A DNA stretch of 64,000 nt, from contig NZ_JAUOEM010000004.1 of the NCBI RefSeq assembly GCF_030540875.1, positions 321,533 to 385,532 of the forward strand, read 5' to 3'. Shown here piece by piece: positions 34,863 to 44,945 of the stretch. The notes beneath the pieces are model-generated. The model was not told where the DNA came from. It did not search any database and saw only the letters and a list, made by a program, of their open reading frames with translations. The stretch is from Flavivirga amylovorans. GTDB taxonomy: Bacteria > Bacteroidota > Bacteroidia > Flavobacteriales > Flavobacteriaceae. The position numbers and the translations under genes are program-made. Position 1 is the stretch's first letter; each line of letters begins with the position of its first letter.

Positions 34863-35216
34863 TTAAAAGAAACAACTTATTAAAGCCAAAATAGCGGGAA
34901 CCGATTGGAAATAAAATAGTTTTATTTTCTTTGTTGAGTAAGACCCATAGATACCCGCAATAGTCACACAAATAAGAAAAAAAATGGCAAGTGTTGTATC
35001 TTTTAGAATAATGGAAAAAATAAGTCCTGCAGCCAAAAAACCATTGTACAATCCTTGGTTAGCAGCTAACACTCTAGTTTCTTCGGCAAATTCTTTGGAC
35101 TTTAATCCAAAGGCTTTTATACCTTTTGGCTTTGTCCACAAAAACATTTCTAAAACAAGAAAATAAATATGCTCAAAAGCAACTATCGCAATTAATAAAA
35201 TGGTTATAAAAGTCAT
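34863..35216 (-). CDS. DUF1304 family membrane protein
   Basis: A 117-residue protein with four membrane helices. The opening [20 protein letters not shown], then [13 protein letters not shown] and [18 protein letters not shown], are the hallmarks of the DUF1304 family, whose function is unknown. Its ATG overlaps the stop of the upstream DUF255 gene by four bases, so the two are translated from one message. No signal for regulation was seen. Nothing in the neighbourhood suggests a role beyond an envelope protein. Confidence 0.9.
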   Translation of the reverse strand: MTFITILLIAIVAFEHIYFLVLEMFLWTKPKGIKAFGLKSKEFAEETRVLAANQGLYNGFLAAGLIFSIILKDTTLAIFFLICVTIAGIYGSYSTKKIKLFYFQSVPAILALISCFF

Positions 35217-37318
35217 TCTTTTAGTAGTGTTATGGCCTTATTAACTTCAGATACGGGGAGTTTACATGCCTTATTTACACAAACATAAATAAGCGTATTA
35301 TCAGGATTGTATCTGTTTTCTAATAAAGGTAAATTATTTTCTGTAGTACTACCGGCAATAAGCTTATTAGGAATATACGTTTGATTTAATTCGGTAATTT
35401 TATTTTTTGCATCTTTTCCAACTACGGCAACCTCATAGTACGGATTTGTATAATTGAGCATTAAATCAAACCAATTTGAATAGCCCGACGGATATTCCTG
35501 CATTTCTGGTTTTACATTATTTAACATGCTCATGGCTGTTTGACTATAATGTGTATTATCAAAATAATGAGATAGTTTGAAAAGGTTTTTTGCCATAATA
35601 GAATTACTTGCAGGAATGACATTATCTCGGTATTCAATGCTTCTTGTAACTAAAGATTCATCTTCATCTGATGTGAAGTAAAACATTTTACTTTCATCAT
35701 TAAAAAAATGATCGAAAGCATAATTAGCTAAATCCCTTGAAGTAGTAAGCCATGTTTCATTTAGTGTGTTTTCATAAAGCGCTAAAAAGGCATCAATAGT
35801 GGCAGCATAATCTTCTAAATAACCGTTAATATTACTTTTTTCATTTTTATAATTATGGTCTAAACCACCATCTTCTCGCAATTGATTTTTAATTATGAAA
35901 GTAGCATTTTTTTCAGCGGAAGCTAAATAAGAAGGATCTTCAAACACTCTGTAAGCATCAACGTAGCCTTTAAGCATTAAAGCATTCCATGAAGTAAGTG
36001 TTTTATCATCTAAACGAGGCTTAGAACGTTTATCGCGAACGGTTGTTAAAGCGTCCTTCCATTGCTTTTTCTTTTTGGTTAAAAGGTCTTTTGTTGAATC
36101 ATACTTTTTGATGATTTTTTCATCATCGTCCTTTCTAATTAAAACATAATTACCATGTTCCCAAAGCCCATAATTATTAATATTATAGTAATCTGAAAAC
36201 AATTCATAGTCTTCTTTTAAAAGTGTTTTTAGTTCGTCTTTTTGCCAAACATAAAACGCGCCTTCTTCTAATTCGCCTTCTGGAGTATTACTATCTGCAT
36301 CTAATGACGAGTAAAATGCACCATTTTCGGTAGTCATTTCTCTTTTTATATAGTCTAAAGTTTCCGTGACGATATCTTTATACAATTCATTTTTAGTAAT
36401 AAGATAAGCATCTGAATATAAGCTTACTAGTTGCCCGTTATCGTAAAGCATTTTTTCAAAATGAGGTACGTGCCATTTCTCATCTACTGAATATCTTGAG
36501 AAACCACCACCAATTTGATCAAAAACGCCACCATAGGCCATTTTTTTGAGTGTTAAATTAACATAGTCTAGAAGTTTTTCATCATTTGTTTGATAGGCGT
36601 ATCTTAACAAAAAATGATAGTTATTGGGCATCATAAATTTTGGAGCCCTATTCATACCACCTTGACTATTGTCAAACTGCGTAGACCATGTTTTAATGGC
36701 ATTAGCTATATAATCACTCTCAAAAACGGGCTCGTCCGTATTTAAGGTTACTATGTCTAAAGTTTTTAATCCTTGTTCCAGTTTATCTGCATATTCGTAA
36801 AGTTTTTCAGGTTTCTCTACATATAATTTCGAGATTTGCTCTAAGGCACTCATCCATTGTTTTTTAGGAACATAAGTTTCTCCCCAAATTGGCCTTCCAT
36901 CTGGCAAAGCAATAGCATTTAAAGGCCAGCCGCCTCTTCCTGTCATAAGTTGAACAGCATTCATATATACTTGGTCGACATCGGGGCGTTCTTCTCTATC
37001 AACTTTTACATTAATAAAGTTTTTATTCATAACCTGAGCAACTAAACTATCTTCAAAACTTTCATGCTCCATAACATGGCACCAATGGCAAGCAGCATAA
37101 CCAACACTAATTAATAATAATTTATTTTCAGCTTTAGCTTTGGCTAATGTATTTTCATTCCAAGCATTCCAATTTACTGGGTTGTGGGCATGTTGTAATA
37201 AATATGGACTTGTTTCATGTATTAGGTCGTTGGTATATTTGTGTTCCATAGATTTTGTGTTCTGACCTTTGCAGCTTATTATTAAAATAATGAATAAAAA
37301 TAATTGTAAATGCTTCAT
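35213..37318 (-). CDS. DUF255 / YyaL-type thioredoxin-domain protein, predicted lipoprotein
   Basis: A 701-residue protein. It begins with a lipoprotein-type signal (LIISC, Cys16), followed by the DUF255 thioredoxin-like domain: HAHNPVNW, then [17 protein letters not shown] with Cys77 and Cys80. The rest is an all-alpha (alpha/alpha)6-like glycosidase fold with [36 protein letters not shown] and [13 protein letters not shown], as in bacterial YyaL and human SPATA20. Activity in this family is not established; N-acyl-glucosamine epimerase-like and redox roles have been suggested. A lipid anchor is less usual for the family, placing this member in the envelope. Confidence 0.92.
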   Translation of the reverse strand: MKHLQLFLFIILIISCKGQNTKSMEHKYTNDLIHETSPYLLQHAHNPVNWNAWNENTLAKAKAENKLLLISVGYAACHWCHVMEHESFEDSLVAQVMNKNFINVKVDREERPDVDQVYMNAVQLMTGRGGWPLNAIALPDGRPIWGETYVPKKQWMSALEQISKLYVEKPEKLYEYADKLEQGLKTLDIVTLNTDEPVFESDYIANAIKTWSTQFDNSQGGMNRAPKFMMPNNYHFLLRYAYQTNDEKLLDYVNLTLKKMAYGGVFDQIGGGFSRYSVDEKWHVPHFEKMLYDNGQLVSLYSDAYLITKNELYKDIVTETLDYIKREMTTENGAFYSSLDADSNTPEGELEEGAFYVWQKDELKTLLKEDYELFSDYYNINNYGLWEHGNYVLIRKDDDEKIIKKYDSTKDLLTKKKKQWKDALTTVRDKRSKPRLDDKTLTSWNALMLKGYVDAYRVFEDPSYLASAEKNATFIIKNQLREDGGLDHNYKNEKSNINGYLEDYAATIDAFLALYENTLNETWLTTSRDLANYAFDHFFNDESKMFYFTSDEDESLVTRSIEYRDNVIPASNSIMAKNLFKLSHYFDNTHYSQTAMSMLNNVKPEMQEYPSGYSNWFDLMLNYTNPYYEVAVVGKDAKNKITELNQTYIPNKLIAGSTTENNLPLLENRYNPDNTLIYVCVNKACKLPVSEVNKAITLLKE

Positions 37319-37344
37319 TCATCAAAGTTAGCGAAATTTAAGCA

Positions 37345-37375
37345 TAAAAAAAGCGCTCCTTTCAGAACGCTTATG
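37345..37375 (-). terminator. Terminator downstream of dodecin
   Basis: On the minus strand AAGCGTTCT pairs with GGAGCGCTT around GAAA, with two G-U pairs, and is followed by a T run, 20 bases after the dodecin stop. Confidence 0.75.
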
Positions 37376-37394
37376 TTTTAAAATAAAAGTAAAC

Positions 37395-37595
37395 TTAATT
37401 CACTTCAAATGTGATTTTAAGATTTACTCTAAATTCAGTAACCTCACCATCCTTTACAATGGCACTTTGATCTTGAATATATACAGAACGAATGTTTTTC
37501 ACACTTTTAGAGGCATGTTTTACTGCTTTTTTTGTGGCATCTTCCCAGCTTTTATCTGAGTTTGATAAAACTTCAATTACTTTTAATACTGACAT
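37395..37595 (-). CDS. Dodecin family flavin-binding protein
   Basis: Dodecins are tiny proteins that assemble as hollow dodecamers and store or buffer flavins. The 66 residues match the whole family: VLKVIEVLSNSDKSWEDATKKAV, a strand with VRSVYIQDQSA-like spacing, and the final strand EFRVNLKITFEV. The Trp in SWEDA is the flavin-stacking residue of bacterial dodecins. It is a single gene between a terminator and the Nfu gene. Nearby Fe-S and redox genes are compatible but not diagnostic. In the absence of flavin-synthesis genes nearby, which flavin it binds is open. Confidence 0.93.
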   Translation of the reverse strand: MSVLKVIEVLSNSDKSWEDATKKAVKHASKSVKNIRSVYIQDQSAIVKDGEVTEFRVNLKITFEVN

Positions 37596-37676
37596 GGTTT
37601 AATGTTTAAGTTAAATAATACGCTTTAAGAGTCGCTATTTACTTTGACACATGCTAATTAAAAAAGTCACCTATAT

Positions 37677-38582
37677 TTAACCATTTATAGCTTCCACCAT
37701 GTCTATTTTACCTGGTAGCATTTCTTTTAACATATTTTCTATCCCACTTTTTAATGTATATGTAGAAGAAGGACAACCACTACATGCACCTTGTAGCATA
37801 ACACTCACGTTTTTGGTATTCTCATCGTAAGATATAAATTGAATATTGCCACCATCGCTAGCTACAGCTGGTTTTACATACTCTTCAAGAATATTTATTA
37901 TTTCTTTTGATGTATCATCCAATGTTTCAAAATGATCATCTACTTGTGTTGTTGTTTTTTGTAAAGTTTCCGCGGCATTTGGTAATACGACTTCTTTACC
38001 ATTTTCTATATAGTGTTTTATAAACTCGCGAACTTGTACTGTAATATCTTGCCATTCAGCAATATCATACTTAGTAATAGATACATAATTTTCATCTATA
38101 AAAACACTTTTTACAAAAGGAAAATGAAATAATTCTGTTGCTAATGGCGATAACTTTGCTTCATCAATAGATGTGAATTCAAAAAGAGTCGTTACTATTT
38201 TTTTGTTAGTAACAAACTTCATAACGGAAGGGTTTGGAGTGCTTTCGGCATAGACTGTTACAGGTACTTTTTTTGTAACAGAAGAAGCTTCCTCTATGAC
38301 GATACCTCCATCGTTTAGATACCCTTCAATTTGTTCTGCAACTTCATCTTGAACATCATTCCATTCAACTATATCATAACGTTCAACAGCAACAAAATTT
38401 CCAGAAATATAGACCTTTTTTACAAATGGTAAATAAAATAATTGCTGAGCTAAGGGTGACGCTTTTGCTTCATCTATATTATTGAATTCAAAGCTTTGAT
38501 GCTTTGTTATAAATTGATTTAATTCAAATTTAACAATCGTATTATTGGATGTTTCTTGCACAGAAACCTTGAAAGTATTCAT
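37677..38582 (-). CDS. Fe-S scaffold protein Nfu with duplicated N-terminal domain
   Basis: Nfu proteins carry 4Fe-4S clusters to apo-proteins. This 301-residue member has two copies of the Nfu N-terminal domain (residues about 1-95 and 105-195) and a C-terminal NifU-like domain with the cluster ligands in GACSGCPSS (Cys267 and Cys270). The two N-domains share the pattern F-x-x-IDEAKxSPLAxxLFxxPFVKxVxI and YDIxEW, showing an internal duplication. STPNPSVMKF is the usual Nfu opening and here starts the second copy. It is monocistronic, divergent from the PorP/SprF gene. Function in cluster delivery is well founded. Confidence 0.93.
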   Translation of the reverse strand: MNTFKVSVQETSNNTIVKFELNQFITKHQSFEFNNIDEAKASPLAQQLFYLPFVKKVYISGNFVAVERYDIVEWNDVQDEVAEQIEGYLNDGGIVIEEASSVTKKVPVTVYAESTPNPSVMKFVTNKKIVTTLFEFTSIDEAKLSPLATELFHFPFVKSVFIDENYVSITKYDIAEWQDITVQVREFIKHYIENGKEVVLPNAAETLQKTTTQVDDHFETLDDTSKEIINILEEYVKPAVASDGGNIQFISYDENTKNVSVMLQGACSGCPSSTYTLKSGIENMLKEMLPGKIDMVEAING

Positions 38583-38748
38583 TTTAGCTAATTTTTTACA
38601 AAAATACTAAAAGAAAACGTAGTTATCTATATATTTGAGTTCTATGACTTATAGTTTAAGATAAATGATGGGGAATTTTATCTTTACCTTTAAAGTTATA
38701 AACATCAAATTATTAGTGTTTAACCAAAATCTACTTGAGGTGAAATTT

Positions 38749-39753
38749 ATGAAATTGAAAAATGTTTTAGCGATGGTGATAGGAGTATTCTTTACTCATA
38801 TTTCGACTTCTCAAGAAGGGTTACCAATATATACCGATTATCTTACGGATAATTATTATTTGATCCATCCATCTATGGCTGGTGCTGCTAATTGTGCTAA
38901 AATTAGATTAACAGGAAGACAACAATGGTTTGGGCAAGATGATGCACCAAAACTGCTAACATTGAGTTTAAATGGAAGGATAGGAGATTCCCAATCTGCA
39001 ATAGGGGGTATTTTATATACAGATAAAAACGGATATCATTCTCAAACGGGTGCTTATGTGACGTATGCACATCATTTAATGTTTTCTAGAAGTGAAGCTG
39101 ATTTAAACATGTTATCCTTTGGTTTAAGTGCAGGTGTTATTCAATATAAATTAGATGAAACGTCTTTTTTGTTTGATGGTCCAGATCCTATAATCAACGG
39201 GACAGTAAGAAATGAGGGTAACTTTAATATGGATTTTGGATTTTCTTACCATTATCTGGATTTTTATGCCCATGGTACAGTGAAGAATCTATTGAAAAAT
39301 TCAGGGATTAACAATGATATTGAGATAACGAGTAATTTAAGACGTTATTTGTTTTCTGCTGGTTATGTTTATAGCAGATACGGAAGTGAATGGAGTTTTG
39401 AACCTTCAATCATGTTTCAACATAAAGATGGAACAAAAGAGTCTTCAATTGATGCTAATGCAAAAGCTTACAAGCAAATGGGTTTTGGTAAAATTTGGGG
39501 GGGCTTATCATATAGAACAAGTTTAGATGGTGCTGAGTTTTTAACAAGTTCTGGAAGCGTAAGAAGTCAGAAACTACAACAAATAACACCCATTATAGGT
39601 ATTGATTACAACCAGTTTATGTTTGCATATACCTATACATATCAAACAAACTCAGTGGTATTTACAAATGGTGGTTTTCACCAATTTACACTGGGATACA
39701 ATTTTAATTGTAAACCGAAACGTTACGAGTGTAATTGCCCTGCGGTTAATTAA
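38749..39753 (+). CDS. Type IX secretion PorP/SprF family outer-membrane protein
   Basis: A 334-residue barrel protein. The mature start, QEGLPIYTDYLTDNYYLIHPSMAGAA, is the hallmark of the PorP/SprF family, followed by RLTGRQQWFGQDDAPKLLTLS and a C-terminal YTLGYNF-type strand set. SprF is needed for secretion of SprB-like cargo with type B sorting domains. The ATG at 38749 gives a clean signal peptide (MKLKNVLAMVIGVFFTHIST); the frame extends to an ATG at 38665 but adds a non-signal segment. A -7-like TATATTTG lies at 38630-38637. There is no adhesin gene beside it, so its cargo is unknown. Confidence 0.92.
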   Translation: MKLKNVLAMVIGVFFTHISTSQEGLPIYTDYLTDNYYLIHPSMAGAANCAKIRLTGRQQWFGQDDAPKLLTLSLNGRIGDSQSAIGGILYTDKNGYHSQTGAYVTYAHHLMFSRSEADLNMLSFGLSAGVIQYKLDETSFLFDGPDPIINGTVRNEGNFNMDFGFSYHYLDFYAHGTVKNLLKNSGINNDIEITSNLRRYLFSAGYVYSRYGSEWSFEPSIMFQHKDGTKESSIDANAKAYKQMGFGKIWGGLSYRTSLDGAEFLTSSGSVRSQKLQQITPIIGIDYNQFMFAYTYTYQTNSVVFTNGGFHQFTLGYNFNCKPKRYECNCPAVN

Positions 39754-39755
39754 TA

Positions 39756-39791
39756 AAAAGAAGCGGCTCGTAAAAACGAGCCGCTTCTTTT
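39756..39791. terminator. Bidirectional terminator between PorP/SprF and the VWA gene
   Basis: A perfect 16-bp stem AAAAGAAGCGGCTCGT / ACGAGCCGCTTCTTTT with an AAAA loop serves both convergent genes. Its right end touches the minus-strand stop codon of the VWA gene. Confidence 0.95.
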
Positions 39792-40948
39792 TAGTTCCAA
39801 CTATATTTTTTTCTTTTTGCTTGTTCTTTTATAGCTTTAGTCATGGCATTTTCTAATCCATTATCAGCTCCTTTTTTCTGTTTTGAAATGTATTCTTTAC
39901 GTTTTATGTTAAGTTCCTGAATCTTTTTTTGGATAGTGCTTCTTTCTTTACTTTTCTCGGCAACATAAGTTTTAATTTCGTCTTTAGTTTTTCCTTTTAG
40001 TTCTTTAGGCAAAGCATCGTTTTTAATGTCTTCAATAACGACTTCCTCTTGTTCTACAGCATCAACTAAATCCCAAGTTTTGTTTTTATATAAATGAGAA
40101 CTTTTACTTACTGTTCTACTCACAGCATTGGCTTTACTATAATTTCCTGCATTAGAATCTTGTTGCATTTGAAGCTCCTTTTTTTGTCTCCCTATTTGTC
40201 CATAAACTACATACGTTTTATTTAATTTCTGATTTAAAATTAGGATCTCATCATCGTAAGGCGATGCAATATGCACTGTTGTTTTATTTTGGTTTATAGC
40301 CATATAATCACCATTAGTTAATTGAGCACCATCCTTCCAATAAGTAGAAATTCCTTGTTTATAATCACCGCAAAAGATAGTATTTATGGTAATGTCTTTT
40401 TCTTTTGCATTGGTAGACGCATCTTTATAATTTATTTTTCCTTGAGTAAATGGCTCGTTACCTGCAATAAAAATAAGTTTTAAATCGTCTGGATTTTTAC
40501 CCCAGTTTAATTGATTTAATGAAGTCTGTATTACTTGCCCACAATACTCTTCACCACCATTGGTTGTTAAAGAAAATAGCTCTTTAGAAATTTCGTCTAA
40601 ATCATCGCTAAAAGATAATACTTGTCTAATATAACCTTCATTTCCGTTTAATCTATCGTTACCATATTCGTATAAAGCAATTTCTAAATTAGGTTTATTA
40701 GTGCCACATTTAGCATAAGATAATTCGTTTACGATATCCCAAAGTTGTGCTTTAGCTTGATCTATAAGACCGTCCATACTATTACTAGTATCTAACAAAA
40801 GAGCGACTTTAATAAATTGTTTACTAGGATCGTGGTGTTTCTTTTCTACTGAAGTATATACTAAGTCTTGTTTTTTGTTGTTTGCGTTGCACGCTGTAAA
40901 CCCAATTAAGGCAATACAGAATAAGAATGTTTTAAATTGTGTTTTCAT
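39791..40948 (-). CDS. VWA-domain lipoprotein
   Basis: A 385-residue predicted lipoprotein (lipobox FTAC, Cys20). Residues about 46-220 form a von Willebrand factor A domain with an intact metal-ion site, DTSNS (Asp53, Ser55, Ser57), and a later T in SLTTNGGEEYCGQ. The C-terminal third is a charged helical region with VEDIKNDALPKELKGKTKDEI and runs of Lys/Glu, ending in KRKKYSW. VWA domains bind protein partners via a divalent metal. It lies 14 bases downstream of the SIMPL protein gene, so they are probably one unit. The partner is unknown. Confidence 0.88.
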   Translation of the reverse strand: MKTQFKTFLFCIALIGFTACNANNKKQDLVYTSVEKKHHDPSKQFIKVALLLDTSNSMDGLIDQAKAQLWDIVNELSYAKCGTNKPNLEIALYEYGNDRLNGNEGYIRQVLSFSDDLDEISKELFSLTTNGGEEYCGQVIQTSLNQLNWGKNPDDLKLIFIAGNEPFTQGKINYKDASTNAKEKDITINTIFCGDYKQGISTYWKDGAQLTNGDYMAINQNKTTVHIASPYDDEILILNQKLNKTYVVYGQIGRQKKELQMQQDSNAGNYSKANAVSRTVSKSSHLYKNKTWDLVDAVEQEEVVIEDIKNDALPKELKGKTKDEIKTYVAEKSKERSTIQKKIQELNIKRKEYISKQKKGADNGLENAMTKAIKEQAKRKKYSWN

Positions 40949-40962
40949 GATATTTACGTTTT

Positions 40963-41682
40963 TTAATTTAAGATGAATTTTACTAGTACAGTTTCAGAAA
41001 CTGTTATTGTTTTAATGTTTAGGTCTTGAATTTTATTAAATTTGGATTCAGCTCCATAATTTGAATTAAGACCTCTTATGTTTATTCCGTTTGCGTTTCC
41101 AATCATGCCATTTAGAGCATCGAAGCTTTGTTCTTTAATAAATAAAGCTTTTCCAATATTTTGATTAATAACTTCGGCGTAAGCATTCGCCTTTTCTTTA
41201 GCGACTTTTAAAGCTTTTAATTTAGTGTCTCTTCTTATTTTTTCGATATCCGAATGACTGGTTTTTATAATTGAAATATTTGAAACATCTATTCGATCTA
41301 AAGCTTGATATACTTTTCCTAGTGTTTCACCGTCATTAATAATTAACTGATAGCGTTTTATTTTAGTGACTCTGTTATCTGCTAAAAACGTTTTTTTGTA
41401 ATAGCCATTAAAATCAAGAATTGAAAAGTTTTTATCTAAATTGATGGAGAGCGATTTCAAGGTTGAGATCATTTGGTTTTCTTGCTTCTCAATACCCACC
41501 TTACCTTTTTTATCATTTTCATTGAGTATAATATTGAGATAAATTTCATTAGGAATGATTTCGGTTTTAACTTGTCCAGTAACTTCAATATAAGGTTGAT
41601 CAATAAAATTCTTTTCTCCATTTTGAGCAAATGTGATGGTAGAAAAAAGAATAATAAATAAGAGGCATTTTGTGATTTTCAT
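40963..41682 (-). CDS. SIMPL (DUF541) domain periplasmic protein
   Basis: A 239-residue secreted protein with a signal peptide (residues 1-19, ending TFAQ) and one SIMPL/DUF541 domain: YIEVTGQVKTEIIPNEIYLNI at the start, YQLIINDGETLGKVYQALD in the middle, and KALKVAKEKANAYAEVINQNIGKALFI near the end. The family is broadly linked to envelope stress or oxidative defence (E. coli YggE), with molecular function unsettled. It forms a likely operon with the VWA lipoprotein. It is divergent from the histidine-kinase gene, with 210 bases between the starts that hold no obvious motif. Confidence 0.9.
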   Translation of the reverse strand: MKITKCLLFIILFSTITFAQNGEKNFIDQPYIEVTGQVKTEIIPNEIYLNIILNENDKKGKVGIEKQENQMISTLKSLSINLDKNFSILDFNGYYKKTFLADNRVTKIKRYQLIINDGETLGKVYQALDRIDVSNISIIKTSHSDIEKIRRDTKLKALKVAKEKANAYAEVINQNIGKALFIKEQSFDALNGMIGNANGINIRGLNSNYGAESKFNKIQDLNIKTITVSETVLVKFILN

Positions 41683-41892
41683 ATGATTATTGTTTTTTGA
41701 TTAACACTGTAAATCTATGTGCAACTTATTTTTTAAAAAAAGTAGAATGAGTGACGCGTAGGTTTGATTGAGTAAAGCCTTCTTTTGAGTATGTAACAAG
41801 ACCTTTTTAGTATTGAAAAAATACGAATTTGTAAAATCATCATTTTATTATACCAAGGAAAGTGCGTAAGTTTATCTATTCTAAGACAAAAC

Positions 41893-44067
41893 ATGCGAGT
41901 AGTTTTTAAATATATATGGTTTTTAGGTATGCTGTTAAGCACAGCATTTATGTATGCTCAAGTGGATAGTGATTCTATAGATCAGGAACGGAGATTTACC
42001 TTAAGAGGTTCTGTGATTGAAAGTGAAACACAAGATCCTATACCAAATGTAAATATAGAAGTTAATGGTGGCGCTTATACTACCACCGATTTTTCAGGTG
42101 AGTTTAGGATTCAAGCTAAAAGAGGAGATGAGTTGATTGTAAGGCATAAAGATTTTGAAACGGTTTATTATACCATTCTAAGCAATGAACGTATTACAGT
42201 TAAGGTAGAGCCCAATGAAGAAGAAGCTAAATATAAGCAGAAAAAATTTTCAAGATCAAATCCCAATGAGTTTAAATCTTTAATAGATTCTGCTGAAACA
42301 TATTTAAAAAAGGATGCAAAACGTAGTATTCAGTTTATTGAATCTGCTCTTATTAAAAGTAATTCTGCAAAAGAAAACGCTGAAAGTTATGAGGTTTTAG
42401 GAGATATTTATATGTTTTGGAAACAATATGATTTAGCTGTTTCTAATTATAGAATCAGTAATCAAAACATGAAGACCAGCATTGTTAAATTAAAACTTGC
42501 AGCTGCCTATAAGCAAAATAATAATTATCAGGAAAGTATAGAAACATATAAAGAAATTAGCAAAAGGAAACTATCTAATTGGCAATTAGTTCAACTATAT
42601 GAAGGTCTTGGGGATGTTTATTTTTTAACTCAAAGTCATCAGCTATCAATCGATAATTATCAAAAAGGACTAGCGCTTGCTCAAAAGCATTTAATCACTC
42701 CTAAAATAACAGATTTAAATTCTAAAATAGCACAGGTTTATAATGTAAAAGGTGAGTCCTTAAAAGCGGAAGGATATTTTAACAAATCCATGAAGCTAGC
42801 AAATACGCAAAATAAAAAACGAGCTATTGAAGAAAAAATTAAGGTTGCAGATTTTCAGAGTACTAATAATAATTATTCAAGTGAAATAGCATTAAGAAAA
42901 GAGGCTTTAGAGGATATAAATGATATTGCATATGATTCTATTTTAGATAATGCAAGCCCTTTAACATCTCAAAAACAGAACTATAAAATAGGTAATGCTT
43001 TTGCCCTTCAAAAAGATTATGAAAATGCTATTCCGTACCTTGAAAAGAGCATTGAAGAGGCTGATAGCAAAGAGGATCTTATTGTACAGAAAGAAGCTAC
43101 CAGAAAATTACATGAAATTTATAGAGATGCGGGTCAATTTGACAAAGCATTAATTGCTTACCAAAGTTATGTTGAATTGGTGGATAAGCTTTACATTAAA
43201 AAAGAACAAGAAATATCTCAGGCAGCAAGATTTAGTAAGGATATAGTTAGCAAACAAAATAGAATTTTAAGTTTGGAAAGCGATCGCGCCTTAACAGAGA
43301 GTCAATTTCAATTAACCACAGAAGAAGCCAAACGACAAAAATTAATTATCTATTCGTTGATTGGGGGTGTTTTATTGTTGCTAGTGACTGCTTTTTTAAT
43401 GTTTAAATATATTAAACAACAACGGTTCGCAAATAACTTACTGGCACTAAAAAGTTTACGTAGCCAAATGAATCCGCACTTTATATTTAATGCGTTAAAT
43501 TCTGTAAATAGCTTTATTGCATCAAATGATGAGCGTACAGCTAATAAATATCTAACTGATTTTTCATTACTAATGCGCGCTGTTTTGGAAAATAGTGAAG
43601 AGGATTTTATTCCTCTTGAAAAGGAAATAAAGCTATTAGAACTATACACTAAATTAGAACATTTTAGATTTCAAGACAAATTTGATTATACTATCAATAT
43701 AGATGAAAGTATTCATGTTCAGGATTTTGTAATACCTCCTATGTTGTTGCAACCTTATATTGAAAATGCTGTATGGCATGGGTTGCGTTATAAAAAAACA
43801 AAAGGGCATTTAGACATAATGATTACCCAAACGAAATCTGATGAAATAAAAATCACCATTACAGATGATGGTATTGGGCGACAAAAGTCGAAAGCTTTAA
43901 AAACGGAACATCAACAAAAACAAAACTCAAAAGGGATGGGCAATATTAAAAAGCGTGTTTCTATTTTAAACGAGATGTATAAAGATAAAGTGGATGTGCT
44001 TGTGGATGATTTTAAGGACGAGGAGGATGTAGGAACAAAAGTTATTGTAACACTTAAAAAAGATTAA
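41893..44067 (+). CDS. LytS-type sensor histidine kinase with surface beta domain and TPRs
   Basis: A 724-residue sensor. The order is signal-like N-terminus (1-24, ending YAQ), a carboxypeptidase-regulatory-like beta domain (about 33-110, LRGSVIESETQDPIPNVNIEV), tetratricopeptide repeats (about 130-430), a coiled coil, one membrane helix (about 480-505) and the His_kinase domain with RSQMNPHFIFNALNSV, His529 as the phospho-acceptor, then an ATPase domain with ITDDGIGR. The sensing part would sit in the periplasm and the kinase in the cytoplasm. It overlaps the DUF4349 gene, and the LytTR regulator follows. The stimulus is unknown; the family assignment is firm. Confidence 0.92.
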   Translation: MRVVFKYIWFLGMLLSTAFMYAQVDSDSIDQERRFTLRGSVIESETQDPIPNVNIEVNGGAYTTTDFSGEFRIQAKRGDELIVRHKDFETVYYTILSNERITVKVEPNEEEAKYKQKKFSRSNPNEFKSLIDSAETYLKKDAKRSIQFIESALIKSNSAKENAESYEVLGDIYMFWKQYDLAVSNYRISNQNMKTSIVKLKLAAAYKQNNNYQESIETYKEISKRKLSNWQLVQLYEGLGDVYFLTQSHQLSIDNYQKGLALAQKHLITPKITDLNSKIAQVYNVKGESLKAEGYFNKSMKLANTQNKKRAIEEKIKVADFQSTNNNYSSEIALRKEALEDINDIAYDSILDNASPLTSQKQNYKIGNAFALQKDYENAIPYLEKSIEEADSKEDLIVQKEATRKLHEIYRDAGQFDKALIAYQSYVELVDKLYIKKEQEISQAARFSKDIVSKQNRILSLESDRALTESQFQLTTEEAKRQKLIIYSLIGGVLLLLVTAFLMFKYIKQQRFANNLLALKSLRSQMNPHFIFNALNSVNSFIASNDERTANKYLTDFSLLMRAVLENSEEDFIPLEKEIKLLELYTKLEHFRFQDKFDYTINIDESIHVQDFVIPPMLLQPYIENAVWHGLRYKKTKGHLDIMITQTKSDEIKITITDDGIGRQKSKALKTEHQQKQNSKGMGNIKKRVSILNEMYKDKVDVLVDDFKDEEDVGTKVIVTLKKD

Positions 44068-44945
44068 TGATGAAACAAAAATTCAAAAGAAGACTTAAAA
44101 AAGGCATAGTCTATTTAATATTAATATTCATAATTCTATTTGTTTTTAGAATCTTTTATGGGTACTCAGTATCCCCTAATGTCATAGCTAGTAGCAATAC
44201 TTTTTTTGAAGAAATAGCGAGCAGTCGTGTTAATTATGCTTCAAAAAAGTATAAAATGCAATCTAACACGAGTAGTGCACAAAATATTATTAATGTAGAT
44301 CAGAAATATGAAAAGATTGCTACTGTTAATACTAAATCTTCTGAATTCGAAAAAGAAAAGAGTTTATTAGATGAAGAGATTAAGAGACAAGAAGCGATAA
44401 TTCAATTTGAGCAAAACAGTGGGAATAAAGGAAATAGACGACTACAATTATTAATCGGAGTGCAACCTGAAAAATTTGATAGTTTATATGTGTCTTTATC
44501 TAAAATTGGAAAAGTTCAATCAAAAGAAATTACAAAAAAAGATAAAACGAATGAATATAAGCAGCTTAATGCAAAAAAGGAATCACTTTTAAAAATTAGA
44601 AATTCTCTAATCGAATTAAAATCTAAAGGAGGTAAAATTGAAGAATATATTAATTTAGAAAATAGAATATTAAGTATTGAAGAAGAACTGCAAGGTTTAG
44701 GTGTGCAGTTGGGGAACTATGACGAAGAAAATGAGTTTTGTACTATTAAATTCTCATTAATAGAAGGTATAGAAAATAAAATAAGTTTGACGCATCGTAT
44801 AAAAGTCGCTTTAGATTGGACCATTTCTACGTATTTACAATTAATAGCCATTTTATTTTTTATATCGGGCTTTATGTATATAGCCTTGTTGATTTTAGAT
44901 AAATTAAATTTATTTAACAGTATTATTAAAAACCTAAAAGATTAA
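44067..44945 (+). CDS. DUF4349 membrane protein between kinase and regulator
   Basis: A 292-residue protein with an N-terminal membrane helix (about 13-30), a long Lys/Glu-rich coiled-coil and beta segment facing outwards, and a C-terminal helix (about 262-285). LLIGVQPEKFDSLYVSLSKIGKV, IRNSLIELKSKGGKIEEYINLENRILSIEEELQGL and the FCTIKFSLIEG strand match DUF4349, a family of unknown function resembling anti-sigma or stress membrane proteins. It overlaps the kinase stop by one base (TAATGATG) and abuts the regulator start, so it is an integral part of this operon. Its exact role is unknown; possibly a sensor partner or transduction element. Confidence 0.85.
   Translation: MMKQKFKRRLKKGIVYLILIFIILFVFRIFYGYSVSPNVIASSNTFFEEIASSRVNYASKKYKMQSNTSSAQNIINVDQKYEKIATVNTKSSEFEKEKSLLDEEIKRQEAIIQFEQNSGNKGNRRLQLLIGVQPEKFDSLYVSLSKIGKVQSKEITKKDKTNEYKQLNAKKESLLKIRNSLIELKSKGGKIEEYINLENRILSIEEELQGLGVQLGNYDEENEFCTIKFSLIEGIENKISLTHRIKVALDWTISTYLQLIAILFFISGFMYIALLILDKLNLFNSIIKNLKD

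Noticed and set aside
39602-39856. Plus-strand frame spanning the PorP/SprF end and the shared terminator
   Set aside because: Lies in another frame of two real genes and crosses a bidirectional terminator.
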